DNA from: Gemmatimonadota bacterium
GTDB lineage: Bacteria > JBHIER01 > G020348925
Direction: 5' to 3'
Assembly: GCA_020348925.1 (NCBI GenBank)
Contig: CP070758.1
Location: 3,776,965-3,822,758, forward strand
Length of the DNA: 45,794 nucleotides
Shown piece by piece: positions 34,766 through 43,359 of the stretch (its first letter is position 1; the number at the start of each line of letters is the position of its first letter). Position numbers and translations under genes: made by a program. Below the pieces are notes generated by a model, which worked only from the letters and a program-made list of their open reading frames with translations, did no database searches and was not told where the DNA came from.

Positions 34766-36100
34766 ATGTACCCCATGAAACACGTGAATAAAGGCGATCG
34801 TTTAACCATCTCCACCCGCAGAGAATTTCTCAGGCAAGTGGTGACGGTTGGGGCTTGGTCTTTCTTTGGCGTGAAGGGGATTCCCAAAATTGTGGGAGCC
34901 AACCCGCTGGTGTATCCTCCCCGTGCTCGAATACCGAATCCATACGTTTCTGACGAAGGGAAGCCGCTCCTTGTCACGGTTCTTGGGACTGATATTCGAC
35001 AGATGCTGAGGGCTGGATTCGAGCGACTGGGTGGTCTTCACAAACTGATCAATGACAACCAGGACGTTCTCATCAAACCGAATCTCAATGGGGTCGATAT
35101 CTATCCAGCTATTTCCAGTGCGGAGGCCATTGCAGCACTGGCTCAAGAAGTGGCGGAACGTACGACGGGAACCGTGAGGGTTGGGGACACGGGATTTCAT
35201 TCGAGAGATGATGTGTACGCCCATATCGATCTCGAGGGCGCACTCACAGGAACAGGAGCCGAGGCAGCCTATTTTACTGACACCTATAATGTCCGGAGGT
35301 CGTCGTGGAGCGATTCCAAACCGGACTATTTGGTGTACACCGATGTCTACGACGCACCGATCATAGTCAACTTTGCCTGCATGAAACGCCATTATCTGGC
35401 TCACATGAGTATGGCTCTGAAAAATAATGTGGGAGCTGTGGCCGGCTCGGACGCGACGGAATCACGAGCATATCTTCATGGGCTCAGTGGCAATTCCTTT
35501 TTGGAGGAGGTCGCCGAAGTAGCCGGCCTTATTAATCCGGAATTGACCGTTGTCGACGCGCGGAGCGTCCTGGTCGGCAACGGTCCTTTTTCCGATATGC
35601 CTGACGCTCAGATCCTCCACGGCTTGAATTTTCTGATCATAAGTGGCGATATGATGGCTGTTGATCTTTACTGTTCCGTTCTTCTCCAAGGATATGATCG
35701 CGATTTTTCGTCGTCCCAAATCATGCCCACCCTGAATCGGGCTCATGAATTGGGCTTAGGAGTGAGAGAATTGAGCGACGTCGAATTTGCGGAGACATAC
35801 ACGTGTGTCGAGAATCTTGAGGACGGAACCATGCCTCTTCAGTTCGAACTGCATCAAAATCATCCCAATCCCTTTAATAGCTCAACACAAATTTGTTTCA
35901 GAATCCATGACAAAAATTCCGTTGCTCTTTACATCTATGATGCTCTGGGAAGAAAAATCTCAACGGTAATGAACCGCGAAATGGCCCCTGGTCAGTATTC
36001 GGTGGAATTTCACGGGAACAGCGTGCCGAGCGGCCTCTATTTTTATCAATTGAGAGTTGGGCCGCATCTCCTGACGAAAAAGATGACGCTGCTCAGATAA
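34766..36100 (+). CDS. Tat-exported DUF362 protein with T9SS sorting domain (copy 1)
   Basis: About 444 residues; ATG 34766 or 34775 are both possible. The N-terminus has a twin-arginine motif STRREFLRQVV followed by a hydrophobic stretch. The body matches DUF362: KPLLVTVLGTDIRQML, QDVLIKPNLNG, AISSAEAIAALAQEVAE, RVGDTGFHSRDD, CMKRHYLAHMSMALKNNVGAVAG, LTVVDARSVLVGNGPF. About 85 C-terminal residues are a T9SS sorting domain (HPNPFNSS, IYDALGRKISTV, SGLYFYQLRVG, ending KKMTLLR). DUF362 proteins have no settled function; some carry iron-sulfur domains, which are absent here. The Tat signal suggests folding, perhaps with a cofactor, before export. The next gene is a paralogue. Confidence 0.85.
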   Translation: MYPMKHVNKGDRLTISTRREFLRQVVTVGAWSFFGVKGIPKIVGANPLVYPPRARIPNPYVSDEGKPLLVTVLGTDIRQMLRAGFERLGGLHKLINDNQDVLIKPNLNGVDIYPAISSAEAIAALAQEVAERTTGTVRVGDTGFHSRDDVYAHIDLEGALTGTGAEAAYFTDTYNVRRSSWSDSKPDYLVYTDVYDAPIIVNFACMKRHYLAHMSMALKNNVGAVAGSDATESRAYLHGLSGNSFLEEVAEVAGLINPELTVVDARSVLVGNGPFSDMPDAQILHGLNFLIISGDMMAVDLYCSVLLQGYDRDFSSSQIMPTLNRAHELGLGVRELSDVEFAETYTCVENLEDGTMPLQFELHQNHPNPFNSSTQICFRIHDKNSVALYIYDALGRKISTVMNREMAPGQYSVEFHGNSVPSGLYFYQLRVGPHLLTKKMTLLR

Positions 36101-36259
36101 TTCCACCCGCGCGGTTTTCGCCGAAAAAAGTCAGACGCGGAGCTTTAAACCCCCGAGCCCTGAAACATATCCTCCGCAGGTGTGGTCACATGGTAGTATC
36201 ATAAGCCTGAAAATTCGGGGCACCCATACAGCACGTTCAGAAGATCGGAGGGGTTCCAC

Positions 36260-37618
36260 ATGTGTCGCCGTGAAGAGAAAAGTCAAAGCAGACAGACACA
36301 TCCGCGAAGAACGTTTCTGAAAAAAATAGCCTCACTGGGGATGCTGTCTCTGTTGGGGAGAGATATACTTCCCAGACGAGCGAACGCAGGTGTGACGGCC
36401 TTTCCGCCGCGAAAAAGAATTCCGAATCCGTACGTTTCCAGTGAGGGCAAGCCGATTCTGGTGTGTGTCTCGGGTACGGATTTCGGAGAGATGTTGCGGA
36501 CAGGACTGGAGCGGATCGGCGGACTTGAAAAACTGATCGACAGCAATCAGGATGTCCTCATCAAACCGAATCTGAACGCCTCGGATGTGTACCCCGCCAT
36601 TTCCAGCGCGGAGTCCATTGCTGCCTTAGCTCGGGAAATTGGAGGCGTAACGAGTGGGAGTGTCAAGGTGGGCGATGTCGGGTTTCATTCGGCCAGTCGG
36701 GTTTACAATCACATCAATTTGGAGAAGACATTGAGCGGTACGGGAGCCGAGGCCGTCTATTTCTCAGAGACGTACGATGTTCGCCGAGCCCCATTTATCA
36801 AAACATTAGCCAGTAAATCGTTATGGAATCCTTCGAAACCGAATATTTCGGTCTATTCCGATGCGTATGATGCCCCGATCATCATCAGTCTCACCTCCAT
36901 CAAACGCCATTTTCTGGCCCACATGAGCACGGCGCTCAAGAACAATGTGGGCGCTGTGGCCGGATCGGGCGCGAGTAGGTCACGGGAGTACCTTCACAGT
37001 CTCCGCGATAAGTCTTTTTTAAGAGAAGTTGCGGAAATTGCTCGGGTTATCCAACCGGAGTTGACTGTGGTCGATGCTCGAAGCGTACTCATCGGCAACG
37101 GTCCGTTTTCCGACTATCCTGGGGCGGAAATTCTCGACGGCATTCATCTGCTCATCATGAGCGGTGATATGATTGCTGTTGATCTCTATTGTTCCCTTCT
37201 TCTTCAAGGCTATGACGATACGTTTTCATCGTGGCAGATCAACTATACGGTCCAACATGCACATGCCCTGGGTGTCGGCGTGGGGAGTTTGGACGAAGTT
37301 GAGATTATTGAACCTGTCGCGTCAGTTGAAAGTTCACCTGGTTCATCCGTGCCGGGCGGGTTTGAATTGTATCAGAATTATCCCAATCCCTTTAACGCTT
37401 CAACTCACATCGGATTCCGTATTGAGGAAAAGAGGAATATCACGCTGCACGTTTATGATTCACTGGGACGAAGAGTTTCGACTCTTGTGAAAAGGGAGAT
37501 GTCGCCTGGTGAGTATTCATTCACATTTGACGGGAACGGATTACCGAGCGGCACCTATTTTTATCAACTCAAAGTGGGTCGAAGTCTTGTAACGAAGAAG
37601 ATGATGTTGCTGAAGTGA
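36260..37618 (+). CDS. Tat-exported DUF362 protein with T9SS sorting domain (copy 2)
   Basis: 452 residues from ATG 36260, with GGAGGGG (36247-36253) six bases upstream. Signal: HPRRTFLKKIASLGMLSLLG, a twin-arginine motif. DUF362 body as in the preceding gene: RIPNPYVSSEGKPILVCVSG, QDVLIKPNLNASDVYPAISS, KVGDVGFHSASRVY, SIKRHFLAHMSTALKNNVGA, LTVVDARSVLIGNGPFSDY. T9SS tail: YPNPFNAST, VYDSLGRRVSTLV, SGTYFYQLKVG, ending KKMMLLK. An insertion of about ten residues (KTLASKSLWN) after YDVRRAPFI distinguishes it from copy 1. The two are clearly tandem duplicates that have diverged, separated by 159 bases without a gene. Function unknown. Confidence 0.86.
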   Translation: MCRREEKSQSRQTHPRRTFLKKIASLGMLSLLGRDILPRRANAGVTAFPPRKRIPNPYVSSEGKPILVCVSGTDFGEMLRTGLERIGGLEKLIDSNQDVLIKPNLNASDVYPAISSAESIAALAREIGGVTSGSVKVGDVGFHSASRVYNHINLEKTLSGTGAEAVYFSETYDVRRAPFIKTLASKSLWNPSKPNISVYSDAYDAPIIISLTSIKRHFLAHMSTALKNNVGAVAGSGASRSREYLHSLRDKSFLREVAEIARVIQPELTVVDARSVLIGNGPFSDYPGAEILDGIHLLIMSGDMIAVDLYCSLLLQGYDDTFSSWQINYTVQHAHALGVGVGSLDEVEIIEPVASVESSPGSSVPGGFELYQNYPNPFNASTHIGFRIEEKRNITLHVYDSLGRRVSTLVKREMSPGEYSFTFDGNGLPSGTYFYQLKVGRSLVTKKMMLLK

Positions 37619-37650
37619 TGTCAGACCTGACTTCTGAAATTTGCCGATCT

Positions 37651-38190
37651 TCACCGATCCGATTTCTTTTTCACTTCCCAGCTTAAAAACCCCCATAAAA
37701 TTCGTTTTTCAAGATACTGTTCGTGTTTCCTTTTTAACTCTTTTAATGCTCTCAGTTCAAGCTTCATTTCTGGAATTTTTTCGTTCAGTTTTTCAATTTT
37801 GCTTTGGACCGCCGCGATCTTTTTTCTGAGCGATTTGGCTTCTTTCTCCCGGTCACTCAATTTTGGCAAGGTAAAAAGTCCTCCTAAAAACGTAGAGTGC
37901 CTGCGGACAGAGACGGTGTCTGACCGCATGAGTGTGTTGAGACTGTCCAGGTATTGCGTCCTTTCGGCCTGATGCCGTTTGAGCGCCTGTTCTATTCGGT
38001 CATTTTTTTCTTGCCACTCCTTCAATTCGGACTCGTTCAAAATGGGATATGTGCCGTACACACCTCCTAAAAATGAAGAGGCGGAATCTTCAGGCGTGTC
38101 TGTCGCATCCTCGAGCAGTAGAGCCCCGTGCACCTGAACAACCACGTTCCACAGAATGACAATTGTAAAAATGTAGATCCAGTGTTTCAT
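37651..38190 (-). CDS. Exported coiled-coil protein with duplicated FLGG motif
   Basis: 179 residues; the ATG has AAAGGAG eight bases upstream on the minus strand. Residues 1-22 are a signal peptide or membrane anchor (HWIYIFTIVILWNVVVQVHG). The rest is charged and helical, with a long coiled coil from about 115 to 165 (KIAAVQSKIEKLNEKIPEMK). A short motif occurs twice: SSFLGGVYGTYPILNE (about 38) and STFLGGLFTLPKLSD (about 99), each followed by a charged helix, so the protein looks like an internal duplication. No family is recognised. It converges with the DUF362 gene (32 bases between stops) and is the only minus-strand gene in the right half of the window. A periplasmic structural or adaptor role is a guess. 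Confidence 0.7.
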   Translation of the reverse strand: MKHWIYIFTIVILWNVVVQVHGALLLEDATDTPEDSASSFLGGVYGTYPILNESELKEWQEKNDRIEQALKRHQAERTQYLDSLNTLMRSDTVSVRRHSTFLGGLFTLPKLSDREKEAKSLRKKIAAVQSKIEKLNEKIPEMKLELRALKELKRKHEQYLEKRILWGFLSWEVKKKSDR

Positions 38191-38362
38191 GAGATGTCTC
38201 CTTTCTTTGAGAGCCGTATGAAACTTATTGCAAGGCTAAGGTAGTCATATGAATGCGGCCAGTCAAATAGGAATGGATGAAGATGATGAAATTTTTGATG
38301 AAGGGGTTTGGAAACTGTGTAAGGACCATTCGTCAAAAAACGGTTGAGCTTCAGGTCCCAAC

Positions 38363-39391
38363 ATGTATATTTTAGGCGTCATGGTTTTCTTGAAAAAACA
38401 TGGGTTCTTGAGAAGGCGAACAGGATATCACCTGACCTTCTGGTTTTGCATCTTCCTCATCATCTCTTTCGCATCCTTGGCGGCTTCGGCCACGGTCCTA
38501 TTCTCTCTGACCTTAGCCTTGAGTCTCGTTATTCTTATGACCATTCCGGTCTATCTTCACTTTTACTTTCTCGATCATTTTTTCAATGCCAAGAGATACA
38601 CCCTGTATGTGAGCCTCGTGATCGCCACCATTGTTGTCCTCAGTCCTCTCTTTTATCTCTACTTTTCCAATTTTTTCGGGACGAAGAACAATATTGTTCA
38701 ATGGATGATCGATATCATCTTTGTCTTGGTAACGACGACGGCTATTAAATTTGTGAAACACGGCTTCCGGCAAAGATTGCAGTTGCATGAGATTAAGGCG
38801 AAACAGCTCCAGACGGAGTTGAGCTTACTGAAATCTCAGGTCAATCCTCATTTTCTCTTCAACACGTTAAACAATCTTTTTTCAATGGCATTGGAACACG
38901 GGGATAGAACCGTTGCCGAGGGTATCTCCCGATTATCTCATCTCATGCGCTATATGATCCACGAAAGCGGCGAGGAGAAGGTCAGTCTCAAGAAAGAGGT
39001 CGAGCAACTCGAGCGTTTTATCGCACTGCAAAAAATGCGTTTTTCAGATGAGGATGCAATTCACATCGAATTTCAAGTGGAAGGTGATATGGACGGAATA
39101 CAAATTCCGCCTATGATTCTGATACCCTTTGTGGAGAACGCCTTCAAGCATGGCATCAGTTTGTGTGATGCCTCGTCCATCGATATGCGTTTGGGTATAA
39201 ACAGCAAGAGATTGATATTCTCCGTCGAGAATACAGTCCATCATGCGGTAAGGGGAATTCTGGAGAGCACTTCAGGGATTGGTCTTGAAAATGTGAAGCG
39301 GCGACTGGAGCTGCTCTATCCGAAAAATCATGAGCTCACCGTTCGCCAAGCCGACGATACATTCTCAGTTCGGTTGGTGTTACACTATTGA
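38363..39391 (+). CDS. LytS/YehU-type sensor histidine kinase
   Basis: 342 residues. About four transmembrane helices in residues 24-130 (TFWFCIFLIISFASLAASAT and onward) are followed by a short coiled linker and the His_kinase domain of the LytS family: H163 in QVNPHFLFNTLNNLFSMA, then KEVEQLERFIALQKMRF. The ATP-binding part has PPMILIPFVENAFKHGI (N box) and STSGIGLENVKRRLELLY (G box). There is no separate extracellular sensor domain, so the membrane part probably senses the signal. ATG 38363 or 38381 may be the start. The stop overlaps the start region of the LytTR regulator gene, its certain partner. Such pairs often control cell-envelope or carbon-source genes. Confidence 0.92.
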   Translation: MYILGVMVFLKKHGFLRRRTGYHLTFWFCIFLIISFASLAASATVLFSLTLALSLVILMTIPVYLHFYFLDHFFNAKRYTLYVSLVIATIVVLSPLFYLYFSNFFGTKNNIVQWMIDIIFVLVTTTAIKFVKHGFRQRLQLHEIKAKQLQTELSLLKSQVNPHFLFNTLNNLFSMALEHGDRTVAEGISRLSHLMRYMIHESGEEKVSLKKEVEQLERFIALQKMRFSDEDAIHIEFQVEGDMDGIQIPPMILIPFVENAFKHGISLCDASSIDMRLGINSKRLIFSVENTVHHAVRGILESTSGIGLENVKRRLELLYPKNHELTVRQADDTFSVRLVLHY

Positions 39392-39399
39392 GGTTTCGC

Positions 39400-40119
39400 A
39401 TGGTTATGAAATGCTTGGCCATTGATGACGAACCGCGTGCGTTGAAAGTTTTAGGAAATTACATCGAAAAGGTACCTTATCTGGAACTTAGCGGGAATTT
39501 TCGCGAAGCTCTGAAAGCGTTGGATTATCTGCAGATCAATACCGTCGATCTTATCTTTCTGGACATCAACATGCCGGATCTTACAGGGCTTCAATTCTTA
39601 AAATCCCTCATACACAAGCCTCTGGTGATATTTACAACGGCGTATTCAGAATACGCCGTTGAGAGCTATGATTTCGACGCGGTCGATTTTCTTCTAAAAC
39701 CCATTGAATTTGACCGGTTTCTCAAAGCCACCAATAGAGCTTTGAAACAGTTTCAGCTCATACATCAACTCGAGCGTTCCGACATCTCGAACTCGAAGTC
39801 CGAGGAGCGCGGCAAACACACCGTTCTCATTAAGAGCGGTTCTGAAACCCATCAAATCAAGATCGAGGACATACAGTATGTGGAAGGTGCAGGGAATTAT
39901 GTGACCTTTGTAACGAGAGATAAAAAGATCATGTCTCTCCTGACAATGAAGGATGTCATGGATATCCTTCCTTCGCAACAGTTTCACAGGGTGCACAAAT
40001 CGTACATTGTAGGTCTGAAGCACATTCGTCTCATCGAGAGACATCACCTTGAGGTGCGAGACAAGAAAATTCCGATAGGGAGACTCTACAAGGAGAGTTT
40101 TCTCAAAGCCTTCCGTTGA
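39400..40119 (+). CDS. LytTR-type response regulator
   Basis: 239 residues from ATG 39400 (ATG 39406 also possible); an upstream TTG overlapping the kinase stop is less likely. REC domain with DDE at 9-11, D55 in IFLDINMPDLTG, Thr in VIFTTAYSEYAV and Lys in FLLKPIEFD. The LytTR DNA-binding domain (about 140-237) has IKIEDIQYVEGAGNYVTFVT, LLTMKDVMDILP and the end motif QFHRVHKSYIVGLKHIRLI. It is paired with the LytS-type kinase immediately upstream. LytTR proteins bind direct repeats near promoters as dimers. No such target site is obvious in the adjacent gaps. Confidence 0.93.
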   Translation: MVMKCLAIDDEPRALKVLGNYIEKVPYLELSGNFREALKALDYLQINTVDLIFLDINMPDLTGLQFLKSLIHKPLVIFTTAYSEYAVESYDFDAVDFLLKPIEFDRFLKATNRALKQFQLIHQLERSDISNSKSEERGKHTVLIKSGSETHQIKIEDIQYVEGAGNYVTFVTRDKKIMSLLTMKDVMDILPSQQFHRVHKSYIVGLKHIRLIERHHLEVRDKKIPIGRLYKESFLKAFR

Positions 40120-40196
40120 TGTCCAGAAATCCCTTCTTACACCCCTGTATTCGGCAGGCGAAAGATGCCCAAGGGATCGCTGGGGTGAGGTGTATA

Positions 40197-40499
40197 ATGA
40201 TATGGGGCAATGCGATTGGAGGTGTGGAGGAAGGACTCTTAAGGGCTAAGGAACGGCGGCTTCCCCTTTGCGCGGAGTGCGAGCGCTCAGCGGCGAACTC
40301 CTGTTGTCCGGTGGCGATTGATTCCAGAGGGAAAAAGGAATTGGGCGTCGCGGTTGACTGGGGACCTGTCGCTGAACGATTAAGAAGCGATGGCAGTTCA
40401 TATCTTTTCAAAATTTTGGATGCTCGGATAGCTCAGGATCTTCCGGTGGAAAATGACTTCTGTGGCGTCGAAAACTATTGGGGCCGCGATGAATTGTGA
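40197..40499 (+). CDS. Hypothetical small Cys-rich protein
   Basis: 100 residues from ATG 40197, preceded by GGTGAGGTG (40184-40192). A cysteine cluster (CAECERSAANSCCP, about 25-38) could bind metal. The middle (GVAVDWGPVAERLRSDGSSY) faintly recalls NifX/NafY-like domains, but the match is too weak to name. The frame is open further upstream without a better start. It follows the LytTR gene by 77 bases and may be co-transcribed. Whether it is expressed is uncertain. Confidence 0.35.
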   Translation: MIWGNAIGGVEEGLLRAKERRLPLCAECERSAANSCCPVAIDSRGKKELGVAVDWGPVAERLRSDGSSYLFKILDARIAQDLPVENDFCGVENYWGRDEL

Positions 40500-40889
40500 G
40501 CCAAATCGTGTCGTCTTTAACTCTATTTTTTCAACAAGAGGAAGAATCGATGGCGGAACAGCATGAGTCCCGTAGAAATATTACACTCGGAGAACAATAG
40601 CACGGGAAAAAAGATTTTATTCCCCCTCCAATCATTCTCGATCACCTCAACCCAGAACTCAATAAGGCTGGTGGTCCTGTGCCTGCCCCCAGTCAGCATG
40701 ACAAAACTTTTTGCTTGACATCCTGGTAAAACTTTGTTAATCTGTTCCATATTTTTTGGTGGGAGGACGTTGCAGAATCGGTCATGTCGGGGTTCTTTGG
40801 ATCTTTTCTCTGATAATTCCAAGGGATCAAGCCAATTCGTGGATCGTTGGATGATAATGTTCGAAACAAGAGTCGACCGTGGGTAGCGT
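40500..40889 (+). promoter_or_regulatory. Intergenic region with a probable sigma-70 promoter
   Basis: 390 bases without a credible gene. TTGACA (40715-40720), 17 bases, then TAATCT (40738-40743) make a likely promoter with a perfect -35 box and a weak -10 box. It would give a leader of about 140 bases for the membrane cassette starting at 40890. An antisense open frame in this gap overlaps the cassette start and is not called. Confidence 0.45.
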
Positions 40890-41834
40890 ATGGATTCCGT
40901 AATGACAAGATTGTCGTTCATCGTTTTTTTCTCCTCATTCTTACTTACGGCTACCGTCGCTCAGGGCACTGAGACACCTGAACCAAGCACACCGTCTCAA
41001 ACAATGGGGAAACAGCTCCTCGTGAACTCGGATGCGAAGCAGTCGAAAGGAACGGATGCGGAGTGGATCCATTGGGAGCGGTTCAATGTTCTTGTGATTG
41101 TGGGGATCTTTTTTGTCTTCGTCATTCTCCTGACGAACTGGGCCAAGAGGGGAAAAGAGCTTCGCATGCGAGAGATTGCTGGTATTCAGGCTATGGGGAA
41201 GGCCATTGAACAGGCGTCGAGAGAGGGCAAACCGGTCGTCTACGTGCCCGGGGTTTTCGATGTGGACAACATCCAAACCATTGCCAGCATGGCCATTCTT
41301 GTTCATGTCGCGAAGAAAGCTGCGGAGAATAATGTCAGACTTATTGTCCCGCTCAATCGAGCATTTCTTATCCCCCTGGCTGAAGAATCGGTAAAGAAAG
41401 GAATGGATGAAGCAGGAAAATTGGATGCGTATGATCCCGACAATATTCGATATTTATCTGACGATCAATTCGCCTACGCTGCAGCGGTGGACGGAATTAT
41501 GCTTCGGGAAGAGCCTGCGGCGTCCTTCTATCTGGGAGGATTCGGCGCGGAAGCACTCATTCTGGCGGAGATAGGCCACAGCGTTGGGGCGGTTCAGATC
41601 GCAGGCACAGCCGAGACACAACAGCTGCCCTTTATTGTGGCCACATGTGACCACACCCTCATCGGCGAAGAGTTCTACGCTGCAAGCGCTTATATTTCAA
41701 AAGACTCGAAGTTGTTGGGTACGCTCAAGGCAGCAGATATTGTGAAAGCAACCATCATTGTACTGTTGGGTGTCGGATCGATTCTGGAATTCTTTGGAAT
41801 TCCTACGATCAGTGGCTGGTTCCTTGTTCGGTAA
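40890..41834 (+). CDS. Membrane cassette gene 1, DUF6754-like
   Basis: 314 residues; ATG 40890, or 40902 if shortened by four. Signal peptide (about 1-26), a Ser/Thr-rich stretch, TM at about 66-84 (FNVLVIVGIFFVFVILLTNW), a soluble alpha/beta domain (about 90-280) and a C-terminal TM (ATIIVLLGVGSILEFFGI). Conserved-looking stretches: GKPVVYVPGVFDVDNIQTIAS, RLIVPLNRAFLIPLAEE, AYDPDNIRYLSDDQFAYAAAVDGIM, LPFIVATCDHTLIGEEFYAASAYI. I recall this pattern as the uncharacterised family DUF6754. First of four adjacent plus-strand genes; gene 3 shares its TM-soluble-TM plan. Function unknown. Confidence 0.75.
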   Translation: MDSVMTRLSFIVFFSSFLLTATVAQGTETPEPSTPSQTMGKQLLVNSDAKQSKGTDAEWIHWERFNVLVIVGIFFVFVILLTNWAKRGKELRMREIAGIQAMGKAIEQASREGKPVVYVPGVFDVDNIQTIASMAILVHVAKKAAENNVRLIVPLNRAFLIPLAEESVKKGMDEAGKLDAYDPDNIRYLSDDQFAYAAAVDGIMLREEPAASFYLGGFGAEALILAEIGHSVGAVQIAGTAETQQLPFIVATCDHTLIGEEFYAASAYISKDSKLLGTLKAADIVKATIIVLLGVGSILEFFGIPTISGWFLVR

Positions 41835-41882
41835 TCAGCAAAGGGATTCGGCTCCCACGCTCGTCATCCCTGGAGTCAAAGA

Positions 41883-42509
41883 ATGCGACGGGAAATCCCG
41901 ATAGCCATCACTTTTATTTTCGGGATCTTTATGATCCTTCAATACTTTGTGCAACATCCCGTGGTCAGTTTTCTGGCGAGCCGTTTTCAGCGGTGGGCCA
42001 TCATTGTTCTCTCCTTTGCTTACGTTCTGGGTGTCTCGAACATCCTCCGGGTGAATGGATCGAAGATACTTCGCAGAGAGAAAGACTGGGGGTACAAGCT
42101 TGTCTTGGTCTTGGCCCTCCTTGCTACTTTAGTGATTGGACTGGTTCAGGGTTTATCGAAGGGCACTTTTTTCATCGATCGCATCTATATGAAAATGTAC
42201 ATGCCCATGATGGCCACCATGTACGCCAGCCTCGCCTTTTTCATTGCATCGGCTGCCTTTCGTTCTTTTCGCATTCGGACGTGGCAGACAGGATTTTTAG
42301 CGGTGACAGCCCTTATTGTCATGGTGGGGCGTATTCCCCTGGTCTACAATTTCGTTTGGACGCGATATCCGGATCTCGTCGAATGGATTATGAACGTCCC
42401 CAATGTGGTGGCCTACAGGGCGATTCTCATCGGTGCAGCCCTGGGTGCGATTGCTACCGGTCTGCGAGTTATTTTCGGAATAGAGCGCTCCTATCTTGGA
42501 GGCGAATAA
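41883..42509 (+). CDS. Membrane cassette gene 2, multi-pass protein
   Basis: 208 residues; ATG with GGAG eight bases upstream, 48 bases after gene 1. Six hydrophobic segments: IPIAITFIFGIFMILQYFV, WAIIVLSFAYVLGVSNIL, LVLVLALLATLVIGLV, MMATMYASLAFFIASAAF, TGFLAVTALIVMVGRIPL and AYRAILIGAALGAIATGLRV. Short basic loops (RRFQRWA-like, REKDWGYK) suggest the N-terminus faces the cytoplasm. No known family motif. Its stop codon is two bases before the GTG of gene 3, so the two are almost certainly translated together and probably interact. Confidence 0.75.
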   Translation: MRREIPIAITFIFGIFMILQYFVQHPVVSFLASRFQRWAIIVLSFAYVLGVSNILRVNGSKILRREKDWGYKLVLVLALLATLVIGLVQGLSKGTFFIDRIYMKMYMPMMATMYASLAFFIASAAFRSFRIRTWQTGFLAVTALIVMVGRIPLVYNFVWTRYPDLVEWIMNVPNVVAYRAILIGAALGAIATGLRVIFGIERSYLGGE

Positions 42510-42511
42510 AC

Positions 42512-43342
42512 GTGCTGGAAACCCGAAAACAGAAGGTATTCGACAGGCGCATTATATTCCTGAGCTTGGCTCTGGCTGTCATCATACCGCTTCTCCTGCC
42601 CGTCGGGGTACCGATGAAGGTGAGCCAACCGGTCAGGGATTTTTATGACAAGATCGAAAAGCTTCCGGCCGAAGCGAGGATCCTACTCTCATGCGATTAC
42701 GATCCGGCAGCGAAAGCGGAAGTGTACCCAATGAATCTGGCCATACTCCGGCATCTCTTCAGGCGCAATATGAAAGTTGTCTCCTTCAGTTTGTGGGAGG
42801 GAGGACCGCCCATGGCAGAACGTGCCTTGAAAATAGTGGCTGAGGAATATGGCCAGATCTACGGGAGTGATTACGTCAACCTGGGCTTCAAGGAGGGTCG
42901 AGAAGCCACTATGGTGGCCATGGGAGAAAATATAAGAAACACCTTCCCGACGGATTATTATCGGACACCGATTGACAGCATTTCTCTTTTACATGATGTC
43001 AAAGATTACGGCGATTTTCAGCTTTTGATCAGCCTGACTGCGGGATATCCAGGAGGCAGGGAGTATGCGAAATATGTGCAGCCTCGCTTCGACATCCCTC
43101 TCGTCTGCGCTGTCGTGGCCACCGGAGTTCCGTTTCTCATGCCCTATTATCAATCGAACCAGATTTCGGGTCTTGTAACAGGGATTATTGGCGGGGCCGA
43201 ATATGAGGAACTCATCGGCGCTCCGGGATGGGCGAAACGCATCATGGATCCTTTGACCATAGGTCATTTGATGATCATTGTGTTTATTGTCTTGGGAAAC
43301 GTATTGTACTGGGTGCACCGGGGATCTCGAGAATCTCGGTGA
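42512..43342 (+). CDS. Membrane cassette gene 3, TM-soluble-TM protein
   Basis: 276 residues from GTG 42512, which has GGAGG (42498-42502) nine bases upstream inside the end of gene 2; the longer open frame to 41993 overlaps gene 2 and is not used. TM at about 13-31 (IFLSLALAVIIPLLLPVG), a soluble domain of about 200 residues (RILLSCDYDPAAKAEVYP, HLFRRNMKVVSFSLWEGG, YVNLGFKEGREATMVAMGENI, LLISLTAGYPGGREYAKYV), and a C-terminal TM (HLMIIVFIVLGNVLYWV). The soluble part looks alpha/beta and may be a distant relative of gene 1's domain; that is a visual impression. No family is known to me. Confidence 0.75.
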   Translation: MLETRKQKVFDRRIIFLSLALAVIIPLLLPVGVPMKVSQPVRDFYDKIEKLPAEARILLSCDYDPAAKAEVYPMNLAILRHLFRRNMKVVSFSLWEGGPPMAERALKIVAEEYGQIYGSDYVNLGFKEGREATMVAMGENIRNTFPTDYYRTPIDSISLLHDVKDYGDFQLLISLTAGYPGGREYAKYVQPRFDIPLVCAVVATGVPFLMPYYQSNQISGLVTGIIGGAEYEELIGAPGWAKRIMDPLTIGHLMIIVFIVLGNVLYWVHRGSRESR

Positions 43343-43359
43343 GAGGAGCAGGTTGAGCG

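Noticed and set aside
40523-40921. 132-codon minus-strand frame before the membrane cassette
   Set aside because: It overlaps the cassette start and a plausible promoter, and looks like no protein family.
41993-42511. N-terminal extension of membrane cassette gene 3
   Set aside because: It runs out of frame through gene 2, is not hydrophobic, and a good GTG with GGAGG exists at 42512.
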